45,506 nucleotides of DNA from Xanthobacteraceae bacterium (GCA_030041005.1 JASHOR010000129.1:1-45506), one strand, 5' to 3'; positions 34,421 through 44,183 are shown, numbered from the stretch's first letter. Notes: generated from the sequence alone by a model not told the origin. Translations and numbers: made by a program.

Positions 34421-36124
34421 ATGGCGATCCGCGAAGGCAGTATCGGCGAGCTTGCCGTCGGCGACGGCAAGAGCCAGGATTTCATCCGCGACATCGTGAG
34501 CGCCGATCTCGCCTCGGGACGACGCGAGACCGTCGTCACGCGCTTCCCGCCCGAGCCGAATGGCTACCTGCATATCGGCCACGCCAAATCGATCTGCCTG
34601 AACTTTGGCATCGCCGAAGAATTCGGCGGTCATTGCAATCTGCGCTACGACGACACCAATCCGACCAAGGAGGATCAGGAATACATCGACGCCATCGAAC
34701 GCGACGTGCGCTGGCTCGGGTTCGATTGGGGCGCGCATCTTTATCATGCTTCCGACTATTTCGAGCGGCTCTACGAATGGGCGGAATATCTGATCCGGGC
34801 CGGCAAGGCTTACGTGGACGACCAGACGCAGGAGGAGATGCGGCTGACGCGGGGCACGTTAACCGAAGCCGGCGTCGAAAGCCCTTACCGCGGGCGTAGC
34901 CTCGAAGAGAACCTCGACCTTTTCCGCCGCATGCGCGCAGGTGAATTTCCCAACGGCGCCCGCGTGCTGCGCGCCAAGATCGACATGGCCTCCGGCAACA
35001 TAAATCTTCGCGACCCGGTGCTCTATCGTATCTTGCACGCCGAGCATCCGCGCACCGGCAGAAAATGGAGCATCTATCCGAGCTATGACTTCGCCCATGG
35101 CCAGTCGGACTCGATTGAGGGCGTCACGCACTCGATTTGCACCCTCGAATTCGAGGATCATCGACCGCTCTACGACTGGCTCCTGGACAGCCTTCCGGTC
35201 CCCTCGCGCCCGCACCAGTACGAGTTCGCGCGGCTCAATCTGACCTACACCGTGCTGTCGAAGCGTGTGCTCACCGAACTCGTGCGCGGCGGCCATGTGC
35301 GCGGTTGGGACGATCCGCGCATGCCGACGCTGGCCGGTTTGCGCCGCCGCGGGGTGCCGCCGGCAGCGATCCGCGATTTCGTCAAGCGCATCGGGGTCGC
35401 CAAGGCCAACAGCGTGGTTGACATGGCGATGCTGGAGTTTTCCATCCGCGAACATCTCAACAAAACCGCCCAGCGGCGGATGGCAGTTCTGCGACCGCTC
35501 AAAGTCGTGATCGAGAATTACCCGGAAGGCTCCGGCGAGGAGGTCGAAGCGATCAACCACCCGGAAAATCCGGCCGCCGGGTCGCGCATGGTACGCTTCG
35601 GCCGCGAGCTTTTCATCGAACGCGAAGATTTTTTGGAGAACCCGCCGAAGAAGTTTTTCCGCCTCGCTCCCGGCCGCGAGGTGCGGCTGCGTTATGCCTA
35701 TTTCATCACCTGTCGCGAGGTGATCAAGAACGCAGCCGGCGAGGTGATCGAACTGCGCTGCACTTACGATCCCGCAACCCGCGGCGGCAACGCCCCGGAT
35801 GGACGCAAGGTGCAGGCAACGCTGCATTGGGTATCGGCGGCCGATGCGCGGCCGGCCGAGGTGCGCGTGTATAATCCGCTGTTCGCGCGGCCCGAACCCG
35901 ACGCTGCAAATTTCGCGGCCGATCTCAATCCAGATTCATTGGAAGTCATTGCCGACGCACGGGTCGAGCCCGCGTTGGCGAGCTTAGAGTCGGGGCAGGC
36001 AGTCCAATTCGAACGCCAAGGCTACTTCTGTTCGGACGCTGATTCGACCGCGGAGCGGCTGGTATTCAATCGCACGGTGGGGTTGCGCGACAGTTGGGCC
36101 AAGGTTGCCGCGGGCGGCCGCTGA
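34421..36124 (+). CDS. glnS: Glutaminyl-tRNA synthetase
   Basis: GlnRS charges tRNA-Gln directly with glutamine. The 567-residue protein has the class I HIGH motif in [18 protein letters not shown], the Gln/Glu-specific [17 protein letters not shown], the [20 protein letters not shown] segment, the KMSKS variant VLSKR, and the two beta-barrel anticodon domains (residues about 340-550). The length is close to E. coli GlnRS (554), with no YqeY tail. ATG 34421 gives [11 protein letters not shown]; an in-frame TTG at 34388 is less likely. Many Alphaproteobacteria lack GlnRS and use the GatCAB amidation route instead, so its presence is notable. It lies between gltX and lexA on the opposite strand to both. 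Confidence 0.95.
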   Translation: MAIREGSIGELAVGDGKSQDFIRDIVSADLASGRRETVVTRFPPEPNGYLHIGHAKSICLNFGIAEEFGGHCNLRYDDTNPTKEDQEYIDAIERDVRWLGFDWGAHLYHASDYFERLYEWAEYLIRAGKAYVDDQTQEEMRLTRGTLTEAGVESPYRGRSLEENLDLFRRMRAGEFPNGARVLRAKIDMASGNINLRDPVLYRILHAEHPRTGRKWSIYPSYDFAHGQSDSIEGVTHSICTLEFEDHRPLYDWLLDSLPVPSRPHQYEFARLNLTYTVLSKRVLTELVRGGHVRGWDDPRMPTLAGLRRRGVPPAAIRDFVKRIGVAKANSVVDMAMLEFSIREHLNKTAQRRMAVLRPLKVVIENYPEGSGEEVEAINHPENPAAGSRMVRFGRELFIEREDFLENPPKKFFRLAPGREVRLRYAYFITCREVIKNAAGEVIELRCTYDPATRGGNAPDGRKVQATLHWVSAADARPAEVRVYNPLFARPEPDAANFAADLNPDSLEVIADARVEPALASLESGQAVQFERQGYFCSDADSTAERLVFNRTVGLRDSWAKVAAGGR

Positions 36125-36145
36125 TAGTTGTTCAATACGGCCTGT

Positions 36146-36847
36146 TCAATACTGCCGAAACAGCCCGACGAGCTTGCCCTGAATCCGCACGCGGTTGGGC
36201 GGCAGGATTCTGACTTCATAGGCGGCGTTGGCCGGCTCCAACGCGATCGAGGCGCCGCGGCGGCGAAAGCGCTTGAGCGTGGCTTCCTCGTCGTCGATCA
36301 GGGCGACCACGATATCGCCGGTGTCGGCGGCATCGGTGCGCTTAAGGAGGGCAATATCGCCATCGAGAATACCGGCCTCGATCATCGAATCACCGCGCAC
36401 TTCGAGGGCAAAATGTTCCCCCGTGGTCAACAGGTCGGGCGGCATATTGATGGTATGGCTGCGGGTCTGGATGGCCTCGATCGGGGTACCGGCAGCGATT
36501 CGGCCCATGACGGGGACCGCGACCGGTCGCCCGCCTTCGTCCTCCGAAGCGGTGCGCACGCGGCCGAGATTGCCCTCGATGACGCTCGGCGTGAATCCGC
36601 GGGCGCGGCCGGAACCGATGCCGTGCGCCACTGATTCGGGCAGCTTGATCACCTCGATGGCGCGAGCGCGGTTGGGCAGTCGGCGAATAAAGCCGCGTTC
36701 CTCCAGCGCGGTAATGAGCCGGTGGATGCCTGATTTCGAACGCAGGTCGAGCGCGTCCTTCATCTCGTCGAACGAGGGCGGAACGCCCGCCTCTTTCAGG
36801 CGCTCGTGAATGAACCGCAAAAGCTCGGCCTGCTTGCGCGTGAGCAT
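36146..36847 (-). CDS. lexA: SOS repressor LexA
   Basis: LexA represses DNA-damage genes until RecA-stimulated self-cleavage. The 233-residue protein has a winged-helix N-terminus ([17 protein letters not shown] to about residue 65), a linker, the Ala119-Gly120 cleavage site, and the Ser154/Lys192 dyad (GDSMIEAGI and EATLKRF). The linker is about 30 residues longer than in E. coli, as is usual in Alphaproteobacteria. GGGGAAG precedes ATG 36847; an in-frame start 27 codons upstream is rejected. A perfect alphaproteobacterial SOS box lies 75 bases upstream, so it is autoregulated. It is convergent with glnS, with 21 bases between. Confidence 0.96.
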   Translation of the reverse strand: MLTRKQAELLRFIHERLKEAGVPPSFDEMKDALDLRSKSGIHRLITALEERGFIRRLPNRARAIEVIKLPESVAHGIGSGRARGFTPSVIEGNLGRVRTASEDEGGRPVAVPVMGRIAAGTPIEAIQTRSHTINMPPDLLTTGEHFALEVRGDSMIEAGILDGDIALLKRTDAADTGDIVVALIDDEEATLKRFRRRGASIALEPANAAYEVRILPPNRVRIQGKLVGLFRQY

Positions 36848-37221
36848 AGGCGCTTCCCCTTCTAAGTCGCGATCGGATCCGACTCCCGAGAGTCGAAACA
36901 AATCATGAACAGACACTATCCGTTCCATATGTGTTCCGCAAGCATTTAATTTGAAGTGAACAAATTCGCCGCTCGCCCCAAGAGCCGCTTAACGCTGAGA
37001 TTTTGGCGGCACGACAGGCATTGAAGCATATTGAAGCGTCAGAAATGCGTGGACGCGCTTTGCCTGGAACTGACCGCCGGACCAGCGGCGCGCCCGCTCC
37101 AAGCAGTGCGTCAATGTGAATGACCGGTCGAATATTCGGCGGTGTTGCCGTCCGGTGACAACGATTCGGGGGAGTTTGAGTTATTATACTGCGTAATTGC
37201 GCTGTTTTCGGGGGACGACAG
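36848..37221. other. Intergenic region between lexA and the divergent OMP gene
   Basis: These 374 bases carry the lexA promoter and SOS box at the left and the OMP gene promoter at the right. TATACT at 37185-37190 is a good -10 candidate for the OMP gene, about 31 bases before its ATG, but no matching -35 at 16-18 bases is visible. The rest (36940-37180) holds no open frame with coding character. Confidence 0.45.
36922..36936. promoter_or_regulatory. SOS box (LexA operator), GTTC-N7-GTTC
   Basis: GTTC at 36922-36925 and GTTC at 36933-36936 are separated by exactly 7 bases (CATATGT). This is the known alphaproteobacterial LexA operator, a direct repeat unlike the E. coli palindrome. It lies 75 bases upstream of the lexA start, in the lexA–omp intergenic region, so it should mediate lexA autoregulation. 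The omp gene start is 286 bases away on the other side. Confidence 0.85.
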
Positions 37222-38016
37222 ATGAGCAAGCTTTCGATTGTATCGGCTGCTGCAGCCCTGGCGCTATCCGTAAGCTCGGCACTCGCAGCCGATCTCAGCG
37301 TGCCCTACTACAAAGCACCGCCTCCAGCACCTCCGGAAGTGAGCTGGAGTGGATGCTACGTCGATGCTGGCGGCGGCTACGGCATGTCGAATTTGGACCA
37401 AAACGACTACGTAATAACCGCGCCCGGTGCTGTTCCAGCCTCTGTGAGCTACACCGACGGCGGCCGCGGCTGGCTTGGTAGGCTCGGGGGTGGCTGCGAT
37501 TATCAGATTCCCTCGTCTCACTTTGTTGTCGGGGTACTCGGCGATTTCGATTTCATGAATATTCATGCCAATTTCGATCCGGGTGATTTTGCCAGTGTCG
37601 GCAATTTGAAGGAGTCAAGCGCTGGGTACGCCGGCGGTCGGATTGGTTATCTCGTCACCCCCGCGCTGTTGACGTATTGGGATGGTGGCTACACGGAGAC
37701 TCGCTTTGGTCCAGGTAACTTTGGTCCCCTTGTTCCCGCTGGCACGAGCGAAACGATGCCGTCTCACACCTACAGTGGTTGGTTCCTCGGCGGCGGTACG
37801 GAGTACGCTCTCACGTTTGACTGGCTCCCGATCCACGGGCTGTTCTGGCGCAACGAGTATCGGTTCTCCGAATATCAATCCGCCGATCTTCCCCTGGCCT
37901 TTACTACAGGGGTAGCAACTGGCAACGGTGAGCACATTGCGCCCTATGTGCAGACGATTACGTCTTCGCTCGTCTGGCGTTTCAACTGGGGCGGGCCACT
38001 CGGGCCCCACTATTAA
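37222..38016 (+). CDS. Outer membrane beta-barrel protein (Omp25/Omp31-like)
   Basis: The 264-residue protein has a classic signal peptide at 1-22 (MSKLSIVSAAAALALSVSS, cleavage after ALA). The mature part begins with a Pro-rich linker (YYKAPPPAPPEVSWSGCYV), a hallmark of rhizobial Omp25/Omp31-type barrels, then GGYG and alternating aromatic strands (GGRIGYLVTPALLTYWDGGYTE, split by turns), and ends in LVWRFNWGGPLGPHY. It has two Cys residues (one in SGCYVDA and one in GGGCDYQ) that could form a disulfide, which is unusual for the family. GGGGGACG precedes the ATG. Its base composition is less GC-rich than the flanking genes. It lies between divergent lexA and convergent moeA. Confidence 0.82.
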   Translation: MSKLSIVSAAAALALSVSSALAADLSVPYYKAPPPAPPEVSWSGCYVDAGGGYGMSNLDQNDYVITAPGAVPASVSYTDGGRGWLGRLGGGCDYQIPSSHFVVGVLGDFDFMNIHANFDPGDFASVGNLKESSAGYAGGRIGYLVTPALLTYWDGGYTETRFGPGNFGPLVPAGTSETMPSHTYSGWFLGGGTEYALTFDWLPIHGLFWRNEYRFSEYQSADLPLAFTTGVATGNGEHIAPYVQTITSSLVWRFNWGGPLGPHY

Positions 38017-38025
38017 GGCGACTTT

Positions 38026-38050
38026 CGCGCAGGCTACGACCGCCTGCGCG
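38026..38050. terminator. Bidirectional hairpin between convergent OMP gene and moeA
   Basis: CGCGCAGGC (38026-38034) pairs perfectly with GCCTGCGCG (38042-38050) around a 7-base loop. It lies 10 bases after the OMP stop and 21 bases before the moeA stop, the expected place for a shared terminator. TTT lies 38023-38025, giving minus-strand AAA; no U-tract is present on either side. Confidence 0.6.
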
Positions 38051-38070
38051 GCAGCCATGCCGCGATTCAC

Positions 38071-39279
38071 TCAACGCGTCAGCCGGACGATCGTGCAATA
38101 ACTGCCGGCCTTCGCAGCCGGCGCGTGCGGCTCGCGGATCACCAGGCAATCGGCCTTGGCGAGCGGCGCCATCATCGAACTGTCCTGCGTCGGGAAGGGT
38201 GTCGCGATGGGTCTGTCGGATCCCTCAATGAGGGTCGCGCGCAAATAATCGGCGCGCTCGTCGTTGGCGGCAAGATCGCAGCCAAGCGCCGCAGTTTCGC
38301 CGGGCACAGTCAGGTCGGCGCGCCCGCACAGCCGGCGGATGAGCGGAACCAGGAAGAGGAAGGCGCACACATAGGACGACACCGGATTGCCGGGCAGTCC
38401 GAGCGCGGCCATGGCGCCGAGCCGGCCGTGCATGAGCGGTCGACCCGGTCGCATCGCGACCTTCCAGAACGACAGCGCCATGCCCTCTTTGGCGAACGCC
38501 GCCTGCACGAAATCATACTCGCCAACCGAGGCGCCGCCCGTGGTGACCAGAATGTCGGCACCCAGGACGCGCGCCTGGCGAATCGTGGAAATCGTGTCAT
38601 CGAGCTTGTCGGCGACCAACCCGAGGTCGATGAGTTCGACCCCTTCATGGCGCACGAGCGCCGCAAGCGCAAAGCCGTTGGAGTAGACGATCTGCCCGGG
38701 TCCCGGTTCGCTTCCCGGGGGCACCAGTTCGTCTCCGGTCGCAAACAGCGCCAATTTGGGCCGTCGATGCACCGGCACCAGCGGATGGTTCATGCCGGCG
38801 GCCAGTTGCAGATCGCGCGGCGTCAGCCGATGGCCCCTGGCAAGAAGTTTGTCGCCCGCGCGGAAATCGAGCCCCTGCTGTCGGACATGGCGTCCCTTGT
38901 TCGCCGGCTTTTGCACCTCCACAAAATCGCCATCCCGCGTGGTGTGTTCCTGAATGACGATCGCATCGGCCGCTTGTGGCAGCACGCCGCCGGTGAAGAT
39001 GCGGGCGGCTTCTCCTGGCCCGAGTGCGGCGGAGAACGGCCGCCCGGCCGCAACTTCGCCGATGACTTTCAGACGCACGGGCGTATTCGCCACGTCCGCG
39101 GCGCGTACCGCGTAGCCGTCCATCGCCGAGACGTCGGCGGGCGGCTGCGTGCGCCGCGCCTTGAGATCATAGGCAAGCACTCTGCCGTCGGCCTCGGCCA
39201 GCGGCACTTCTTCGGCAGGCAACGGCTCGGCCTGCACCAGGACGCGTTCAAGCGCATCGGCAACCGACAGCAATGCCAC
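38071..39279 (-). CDS. moeA: Molybdopterin molybdenumtransferase MoeA
   Basis: MoeA inserts molybdenum into adenylated molybdopterin. The 402 residues show ADVSAMDGYAVRAAD and FTGGVLPQAADAIVIQE in domains 1-2, the MoCF-type domain with FATGDELVPPGSEP, TTGGASVGEYDFV and AMRPGRPL, and GLPGNPVSSYVCAFLF, then the C-terminal beta-barrel. The start is GTG 39279, with GGAGGTG upstream, only 2 bases after the moaC stop, so the two are coupled. It is the last gene of the trpG-trpD-trpC-moaC-moeA run, the usual rhizobial joining of tryptophan and molybdenum cofactor genes. Confidence 0.94.
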   Translation of the reverse strand: MALLSVADALERVLVQAEPLPAEEVPLAEADGRVLAYDLKARRTQPPADVSAMDGYAVRAADVANTPVRLKVIGEVAAGRPFSAALGPGEAARIFTGGVLPQAADAIVIQEHTTRDGDFVEVQKPANKGRHVRQQGLDFRAGDKLLARGHRLTPRDLQLAAGMNHPLVPVHRRPKLALFATGDELVPPGSEPGPGQIVYSNGFALAALVRHEGVELIDLGLVADKLDDTISTIRQARVLGADILVTTGGASVGEYDFVQAAFAKEGMALSFWKVAMRPGRPLMHGRLGAMAALGLPGNPVSSYVCAFLFLVPLIRRLCGRADLTVPGETAALGCDLAANDERADYLRATLIEGSDRPIATPFPTQDSSMMAPLAKADCLVIREPHAPAAKAGSYCTIVRLTR

Positions 39280-39281
39280 GA

Positions 39282-39776
39282 TTACCGCACCTCCGCGCGA
39301 AAATGTCCGCTCTTGCCGCCGCTTTTCTCGATAAGGCGGATGCCTTCGATGCGCATTTGCCGCTCCACGGCTTTGACCATGTCATAGATGGTGAGGCAGG
39401 CGACCGAAACTGCCGTCAACGCCTCCATCTCGACGCCGGTCTTGCCGGAGACTTTGACCCTCGCCTTGACGATCACGCCCGGCAGCTTGGCGTCTGTGGC
39501 CAGATCGATCTCGATCTCATTGAGAGCCAGCGGGTGGCATAGCGGAATGAGTTCGTGCGTGCGCTTGGCCGCCATGATTGCAGCGATGCGCGCGGCGCCC
39601 AGGACATCGCCTTTCTTGGCATTGCCGCTGCGCACGATCTCGAGCGTTTTCGGCTGCATCACGACGCGTCCTTCGGCGACGGCTACGCGTTCGGTGATGG
39701 GTTTTGCCGAAACGTCCACCATGCGCGCTTCGCCGCTGCCGCTCAGATGCGAAAGCTTGCGAGGGCGCGGCGCCAC
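39282..39776 (-). CDS. moaC: Cyclic pyranopterin monophosphate synthase MoaC
   Basis: MoaC acts with MoaA in the first step of molybdenum cofactor synthesis, converting 3',8-cyclo-GTP to cyclic pyranopterin monophosphate. The 164-residue protein, close to E. coli's 161, has [16 protein letters not shown], the [17 protein letters not shown] motif with active-site His and Lys, and [19 protein letters not shown] place the start at GTG 39776, 5 bases after the trpC stop, because the family normally begins about 10 residues before LSHL...GEARMVDVS. No clear ribosome site is visible, so coupling to trpC translation is likely. The frame stays open far upstream over trpC, but that part is not MoaC. 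Confidence 0.92.
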   Translation of the reverse strand: MAPRPRKLSHLSGSGEARMVDVSAKPITERVAVAEGRVVMQPKTLEIVRSGNAKKGDVLGAARIAAIMAAKRTHELIPLCHPLALNEIEIDLATDAKLPGVIVKARVKVSGKTGVEMEALTAVSVACLTIYDMVKAVERQMRIEGIRLIEKSGGKSGHFRAEVR

Positions 39777-39781
39777 GACGG

Positions 39782-40597
39782 CTACCGGACCGGCGCCAGC
39801 GCGGCGTTTGGCGTCAACAAAACCCGCGTCGCCGACGCCACATCGTCTTGACGCATCAGGCTTTCGCCGACCAGGAACGCGGAGATTCCAGCGCCCGCGA
39901 GCCGCTCGACGTCGGCCGGCGAGAAAATCCCGCTTTCGCCGACGATCACGCGTCCGGTTGGAACGAGTCGCGCCAAACGTTCGCAAGTCGAGAGTGTTGT
40001 CTCGAAAGTCTTCAGATTGCGGTTGTTGATGCCGATCAGGCGGGATTTCAAACGAAGGGCGCGGGCCAGTTCGGCTTCGTCGTGGACCTCGATCAGCGCG
40101 TCCATTCGCAGCGCCGATGCGGCGGCCTCGAGTTCGGCGGCGCAGGCGTCGTCAACGGCGGACATGATGATGAGAATGCAGTCGGCGCCGGCAGCGCGCG
40201 CCTCCACCACCTGATAGGTGTCGTACATGAAATCCTTGCGTAGCACCGGCAGCGCTACGGCTGCGCGTGCCGCACGCAGATGGTCGAGACTGCCCTGGAA
40301 CGACGGGCTGTCGGTCAGGACCGAGAGGCATGCCGCGCCGCCCCGCTCGTACGCGCGAGCGAGCGCCGGCGGATCAAAGTCGGCGCGGATCAGGCCCTTC
40401 GAAGGGCTCGCTTTTTTGATTTCGGCGATGAGTCCGAACTCTCTGCGTTCCAGCCGCCGCTCGATGGCGCGCAAAAAGGCGCGGGGAGCGGGCGCGGTTT
40501 TGGCATCGCGCTCGAGCGCAGCCAGCGGACGAGTACGCCTTGCCGCAGCGATCTCCTCGCGCTTGTAGGCCGCGATCTTTGCCAGAATGTCAGCCAT
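39782..40597 (-). CDS. trpC: Indole-3-glycerol phosphate synthase
   Basis: TrpC closes the indole ring in tryptophan synthesis. The 271-residue TIM-barrel protein has [16 protein letters not shown] with the catalytic Lys, then [27 protein letters not shown], the [10 protein letters not shown] strand and VGESGIF. ATG 40597 overlaps the trpD stop by 8 bases, so the genes are coupled. It is not fused to TrpF. It sits between trpD and moaC, as in related genomes. Confidence 0.95.
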   Translation of the reverse strand: MADILAKIAAYKREEIAAARRTRPLAALERDAKTAPAPRAFLRAIERRLERREFGLIAEIKKASPSKGLIRADFDPPALARAYERGGAACLSVLTDSPSFQGSLDHLRAARAAVALPVLRKDFMYDTYQVVEARAAGADCILIIMSAVDDACAAELEAAASALRMDALIEVHDEAELARALRLKSRLIGINNRNLKTFETTLSTCERLARLVPTGRVIVGESGIFSPADVERLAGAGISAFLVGESLMRQDDVASATRVLLTPNAALAPVR

Positions 40598-41609
40598 CGT
40601 TCGACACCACGATCAGGCGGTCGAGCCGTGCTTCGGCTTCGCCGGAATCGAGCGCCTTGGTGGCGAGATGCAGGCCCGACTGGAGGTCCTTGGCCTTGCC
40701 GGCGACCACGAGTGCGGCGGCCGCATTGAAGAGCGCCACGTCGCGGAACGGACCAGGCTTGCCTTCGAGAACAGCTTCGACAGCCTGCGCGTTGGAGACG
40801 GCGTCGCCGCCGCGCAGATGCTCCGGTTTTGCGCGCGGCAGGCCGACATCCTCGGGCGAAATCTCGAAGCTGCGGATCGCGCCATTCTCGAGTGCCGTGA
40901 CGCTGGTCGGCCCGGACGTTGTGATCTCGTCAAGTCCATCGGAGCCGTGCACGACCCAGACGCTTTGCGCACCCAGGTTTTTCAGAACGTATGCCAGCGG
41001 CTCGGTCCATTGCCGCGAGAATACGCCGACCATTTGGCGGCGCACGCCGGCCGGATTGGACAGCGGCCCGAGCAGGTTGAAGATGGTGCGGGTGCCGAGC
41101 TCGGCGCGCGTCGCGCCGACGTTTTTCATCGCCGGATGATGTGCCGGCGCAAACATGAATCCGATCCCGGCCTCGCGGATGCAGGTGGCGATCTGCTGCG
41201 GGTTGAGATCGATATTCACGCCCAAGGCGGTAAGCACGTCGGCGGCCCCGGAGCGCGAGGAGAGGGCGCGATTGCCGTGCTTGGCGACAGGGACGCCGGC
41301 GCCGGCCACGATCAGCGCCGCGCACGTTGAAATGTTGAACGAGCCGGAAGCGTCGCCGCCGGTGCCGACCACATCGATCGCCTCGGGCGGCGCCTCCACC
41401 CGCAGCATCTTGGCGCGCATGGTGGTGACCGCCCCGGTAATTTCATCGACCGTCTCACCGCGCACCCGCAACGCCATCAACAGCGCACCCATCTGCGAGG
41501 GAGTGGCCTCGCCGGACATCATCTGCTCGAACGCGGCCGCGGCCTCGTCACGGCTGAGCGCGGCGCCGGTTGCGACCTTGCCGATCAGCCCCTTGAACGT
41601 GTCAGTCAC
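40590..41609 (-). CDS. trpD: Anthranilate phosphoribosyltransferase
   Basis: TrpD attaches phosphoribosyl to anthranilate. The 339-residue protein has the PRPP-binding [16 protein letters not shown] loop, [17 protein letters not shown] with the anthranilate site, and the [10 protein letters not shown] segment. I chose GTG 41609 (GAGGA upstream) because the family begins about 5 residues before FKGLIGK; the frame runs further up into trpG but without conservation. It starts 10 bases after the trpG stop and overlaps trpC by 8 bases, which places all three in one operon. Confidence 0.95.
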   Translation of the reverse strand: MTDTFKGLIGKVATGAALSRDEAAAAFEQMMSGEATPSQMGALLMALRVRGETVDEITGAVTTMRAKMLRVEAPPEAIDVVGTGGDASGSFNISTCAALIVAGAGVPVAKHGNRALSSRSGAADVLTALGVNIDLNPQQIATCIREAGIGFMFAPAHHPAMKNVGATRAELGTRTIFNLLGPLSNPAGVRRQMVGVFSRQWTEPLAYVLKNLGAQSVWVVHGSDGLDEITTSGPTSVTALENGAIRSFEISPEDVGLPRAKPEHLRGGDAVSNAQAVEAVLEGKPGPFRDVALFNAAAALVVAGKAKDLQSGLHLATKALDSGEAEARLDRLIVVSNDG

Positions 41610-41619
41610 GGCCGGGTCC

Positions 41620-42282
41620 TCAATTCGCCTGCGCGCGGATTGCTTGCTGTTTGCGACGTCGTGGGGCGGCCGGGTTTGCCTGCGCTGGCCGCCGTCCGGT
41701 CGCCGCATTCCAGCCCGACGCAATGTCGAGAAAATTCTTCAACAGCACGTGGCCGTGCTCCGAAGCGATGCTCTCCGGGTGAAACTGTACGCCATGCACC
41801 GGCAGCGTCGCGTGCGCCAGACCCATCACGAGGCCATCCGCAGTCTCGGCCGTCACCGAAAGCACGCGCGGCAGGCTTTCGCGCTCGACCACCAGCGAAT
41901 GATAGCGCGTTGCCTGAAAGCGCGCGTTGATGCCGCGAAAAAGGCCTTGTCCCCGATGTCGAATTTCCGAGAGCTTGCCGTGAACCGGTACCGGCGCACG
42001 CACCACCTTGCCGCCGAACGCGACGCCGATGGCTTGGTGGCCCAGGCAGACGCCCAGGAGCGGAATCGTGTCGCTGGCCCGTCCGATCAGATCGAGGCAG
42101 ATGCCGGCCTCGTTGGGCGTACACGGGCCCGGCGAGAGCACAATGGCGTCGGGATCGGCCGCAACGACAGCGGCACTCGTCACCTTGTCGTTACGATGCA
42201 CTTCGACCTCGGCCCCGAGCTCACCCAGGTAATGCACCAAGTTGAAGGCAAAGCTGTCGTAGTTGTCGATCAGCACAATCAT
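41620..42282 (-). CDS. trpG: Anthranilate synthase component II (glutamine amidotransferase)
   Basis: TrpG supplies ammonia from glutamine to TrpE for anthranilate formation. The 221-residue class I amidotransferase starts [19 protein letters not shown] and has the catalytic Cys in [11 protein letters not shown] and the His/Glu pair in QFHPESI. After the fold (about residue 195) a basic Gln/Ala/Arg-rich tail of about 25 residues follows (ending [13 protein letters not shown]), which is unusual. ATG 42282 is the family start; ATGs further upstream are less likely. PabA of folate synthesis is the main alternative, but the trpDC neighbours favour TrpG. No trpE lies upstream; coaD is divergent there. 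Confidence 0.92.
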   Translation of the reverse strand: MIVLIDNYDSFAFNLVHYLGELGAEVEVHRNDKVTSAAVVAADPDAIVLSPGPCTPNEAGICLDLIGRASDTIPLLGVCLGHQAIGVAFGGKVVRAPVPVHGKLSEIRHRGQGLFRGINARFQATRYHSLVVERESLPRVLSVTAETADGLVMGLAHATLPVHGVQFHPESIASEHGHVLLKNFLDIASGWNAATGRRPAQANPAAPRRRKQQAIRAQAN

Positions 42283-42477
42283 AGGCTTCGACCGCATGAC
42301 TATTGGGCTCTTAGACGGGGGGAGGGGGAGGGTCAAGGCGGGCCCGGCGAATGCCTAGAAGTTTGGCTTCGGGGCGCTTCCCGGCCGGTCGCGCAAGCTC
42401 ACCTTTGCGTAACCAGCGTGCAACTGCCCGGCACCACAAAGCTTGCGGCGCCCCCTGCCGCAAGCTAGACCGCGCTT

Positions 42478-42978
42478 ATGCCGCGCATTGCGCTTTTCGC
42501 CGGGTCGTTCGATCCGATCACGCTGGGCCACCTGGATGTCGTGCGCCACGCCGTGCGCCTCGCCGACCGGCTGGTGCTCGCGATCGGCGTGCATCCGGGC
42601 AAGACCCCGCTGTTTTCGCCCCATGAGCGGCTGGGGATGCTCCAGGAGATTTGTGCGCCAGTGGCGCGGGAGGCCGGCTGCGAACTGGCCTGCACCACGT
42701 TTGCCGGGCTCGTGGTCGCCGCCGCGCGCGAAGCCGGTGCCGGCATCCTGATCCGCGGGATTCGCGACGGCGCCGATCTCGATTACGAGATGCAGATGGC
42801 CGGGATGAACGCCGCCATGGCGCCGGACGTGCAGACCGTATTCCTGCCGGCGTCGCCGGAGGTCCGCCCGATCACGGCCACTTTGGTGCGCCAGATCGCC
42901 GCCATGGGCGGAGATGTATCGCGCTTCGTGCCAGCGCAGGTGGCCGCGCACCTCAAAAAGAAATTTGTCAAATCTTGA
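42478..42978 (+). CDS. coaD: Phosphopantetheine adenylyltransferase
   Basis: CoaD catalyses the fourth step of coenzyme A synthesis, joining phosphopantetheine and ATP to dephospho-CoA. The 166-residue protein has the nucleotidyltransferase motif TLGH at 15-18 within [35 protein letters not shown], and the C-terminal [19 protein letters not shown] (ISSTxxR-type) segment. The N-terminus is right for the family. A cyclophilin gene follows 36 bases downstream; coaD–ppi–queA–tgt is a familiar rhizobial order. The gap to the divergent trpG is 195 bases and holds their promoters. Confidence 0.95.
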   Translation: MPRIALFAGSFDPITLGHLDVVRHAVRLADRLVLAIGVHPGKTPLFSPHERLGMLQEICAPVAREAGCELACTTFAGLVVAAAREAGAGILIRGIRDGADLDYEMQMAGMNAAMAPDVQTVFLPASPEVRPITATLVRQIAAMGGDVSRFVPAQVAAHLKKKFVKS

Positions 42979-43014
42979 AACAAGTTCTCAGAACAACCCC
43001 AGCCGGGAGATGAT

Positions 43015-43641
43015 ATGATCCGCGTCGCTGCTTTCCTGCTCGCGATGACCCTTGCGGCTCCTGCCTTCAGCCAAGGTCTCGACAATCCCGCCACCCTGAC
43101 CACGCAAGCGCCGTCGATCTACAAGGCGCGTTTCGACACCAGCAAGGGAACCTTCATCGTCGAGGTCCACCGAGACTGGGCGCCGAAGGGGGCCGACCGT
43201 TTCTACAACCTCGTCAAGAGCGGCTTCTACAACAATGCCCGCTTCTTCCGCGTCATTTCCGGTTTCATGGTGCAGTTCGGCATTAGCGGCGACCCGAGAA
43301 TCTCAGCCGTCTGGCACAATGCGAACATTCCCGACGATCCTGTGCGCCAGAGCAATCTGCGCGGCTACATCACCTTTGCAACCGCGGGACCCAACACGCG
43401 CACCACGCAGGTCTTCATCAACTATGTCGATAATCGCGGCCTCGACCGCATGGGTTTTTCGCCGTTCGGCCGTGTTATCTCCGGTATGAACGTCGTTGAC
43501 GCCCTCTACAGCGGCTACGGCGAAGGCGCCCCACAAGGCCAAGGACCGGCCCAGGGCCTCATCCAGGCGCGCGGCAATGCCTATTTGATGAAGACCTTTC
43601 CCAAGCTCGATTACATCAAGACCGCCTCGATTACCGACTAA
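43015..43641 (+). CDS. Periplasmic cyclophilin-type peptidyl-prolyl isomerase
   Basis: The 208-residue protein has a signal peptide at about 1-20 (MIRVAAFLLAMTLAAPAFSQ), so it acts on proline bonds of proteins folding in the periplasm. The cyclophilin core shows GTFIVEVHRDWAPKGADRFY, GFYNNARFFRVISGFMVQFG with the catalytic Arg, TTQVFINYVDN and the F-G-R-V-I-S-G-M-N-V-V turn. GGGAGATG precedes ATG 43015. Some substrate-site residues differ from E. coli PpiA (FFRV in place of FHRV). It is followed after 32 bases by a second, cytoplasmic cyclophilin, and the two are probably cotranscribed. Confidence 0.9.
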   Translation: MIRVAAFLLAMTLAAPAFSQGLDNPATLTTQAPSIYKARFDTSKGTFIVEVHRDWAPKGADRFYNLVKSGFYNNARFFRVISGFMVQFGISGDPRISAVWHNANIPDDPVRQSNLRGYITFATAGPNTRTTQVFINYVDNRGLDRMGFSPFGRVISGMNVVDALYSGYGEGAPQGQGPAQGLIQARGNAYLMKTFPKLDYIKTASITD

Positions 43642-43673
43642 GTCGAGGCGGCTACAGGACAGGAGCCAAACAG

Positions 43674-44183
43674 ATGGCCGACGACAACAGCATCGCGCTG
43701 CCCGCGGGGGCTGATCCCGACAATACGCTGATCCTGGAGACCACGCCGGGCGTGATCTTCATCGAACTGGATGCCGAAGTTGCGCCGAAGCATGCCGAGC
43801 GCCTGAAGCTCTTGGCACGCGAGGGCTTCTACGACGACGTACCGTTCCATCGCGTCATCGACGGTTTCATGGCGCAGACCGGCGACGGCCAGCACGGCAA
43901 TGGCACCGGCGGTTCGTCGTACCCGGACTTGAAGGCGGAGTTTTCCAACCTGCCGTTCGAACGCGGCACCGTGGGCATGGCGCGCAAAGGCGGCAATAAT
44001 CATTCCGCGAACAGTCAGTTCTTCATCATGTTCGACGAAGGATCGTTCCTTAACGGCCAGTACACCGTGATCGGCGAAGTCGTGGCCGGCATGGAGGTGG
44101 TGGATAAGCTCAAGCGCGGCGAGCCGCCGGCCAATCCTGATCGCATCATTCGCGTACGGGTGGCGGCCGACGCGGGTTCGTAG
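43674..44183 (+). CDS. ppiB: Cytoplasmic cyclophilin-type peptidyl-prolyl isomerase
   Basis: This 169-residue cyclophilin has no signal peptide, so it works in the cytoplasm. It carries [16 protein letters not shown] with the catalytic Arg, then [19 protein letters not shown] with the conserved Gln and Phe, and [16 protein letters not shown]. The short insertions of eukaryotic forms are absent, which is typical of small bacterial cyclophilins. AGGAG lies close before ATG 43674. It is tandem with the periplasmic paralog and upstream of queA. Confidence 0.92.
   Translation: MADDNSIALPAGADPDNTLILETTPGVIFIELDAEVAPKHAERLKLLAREGFYDDVPFHRVIDGFMAQTGDGQHGNGTGGSSYPDLKAEFSNLPFERGTVGMARKGGNNHSANSQFFIMFDEGSFLNGQYTVIGEVVAGMEVVDKLKRGEPPANPDRIIRVRVAADAGS

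Noticed and set aside
36124-36160. Possible terminator between convergent glnS and lexA
   Set aside because: Only a 4-base stem (CGGC/GCCG) with a long loop and no U-tract.
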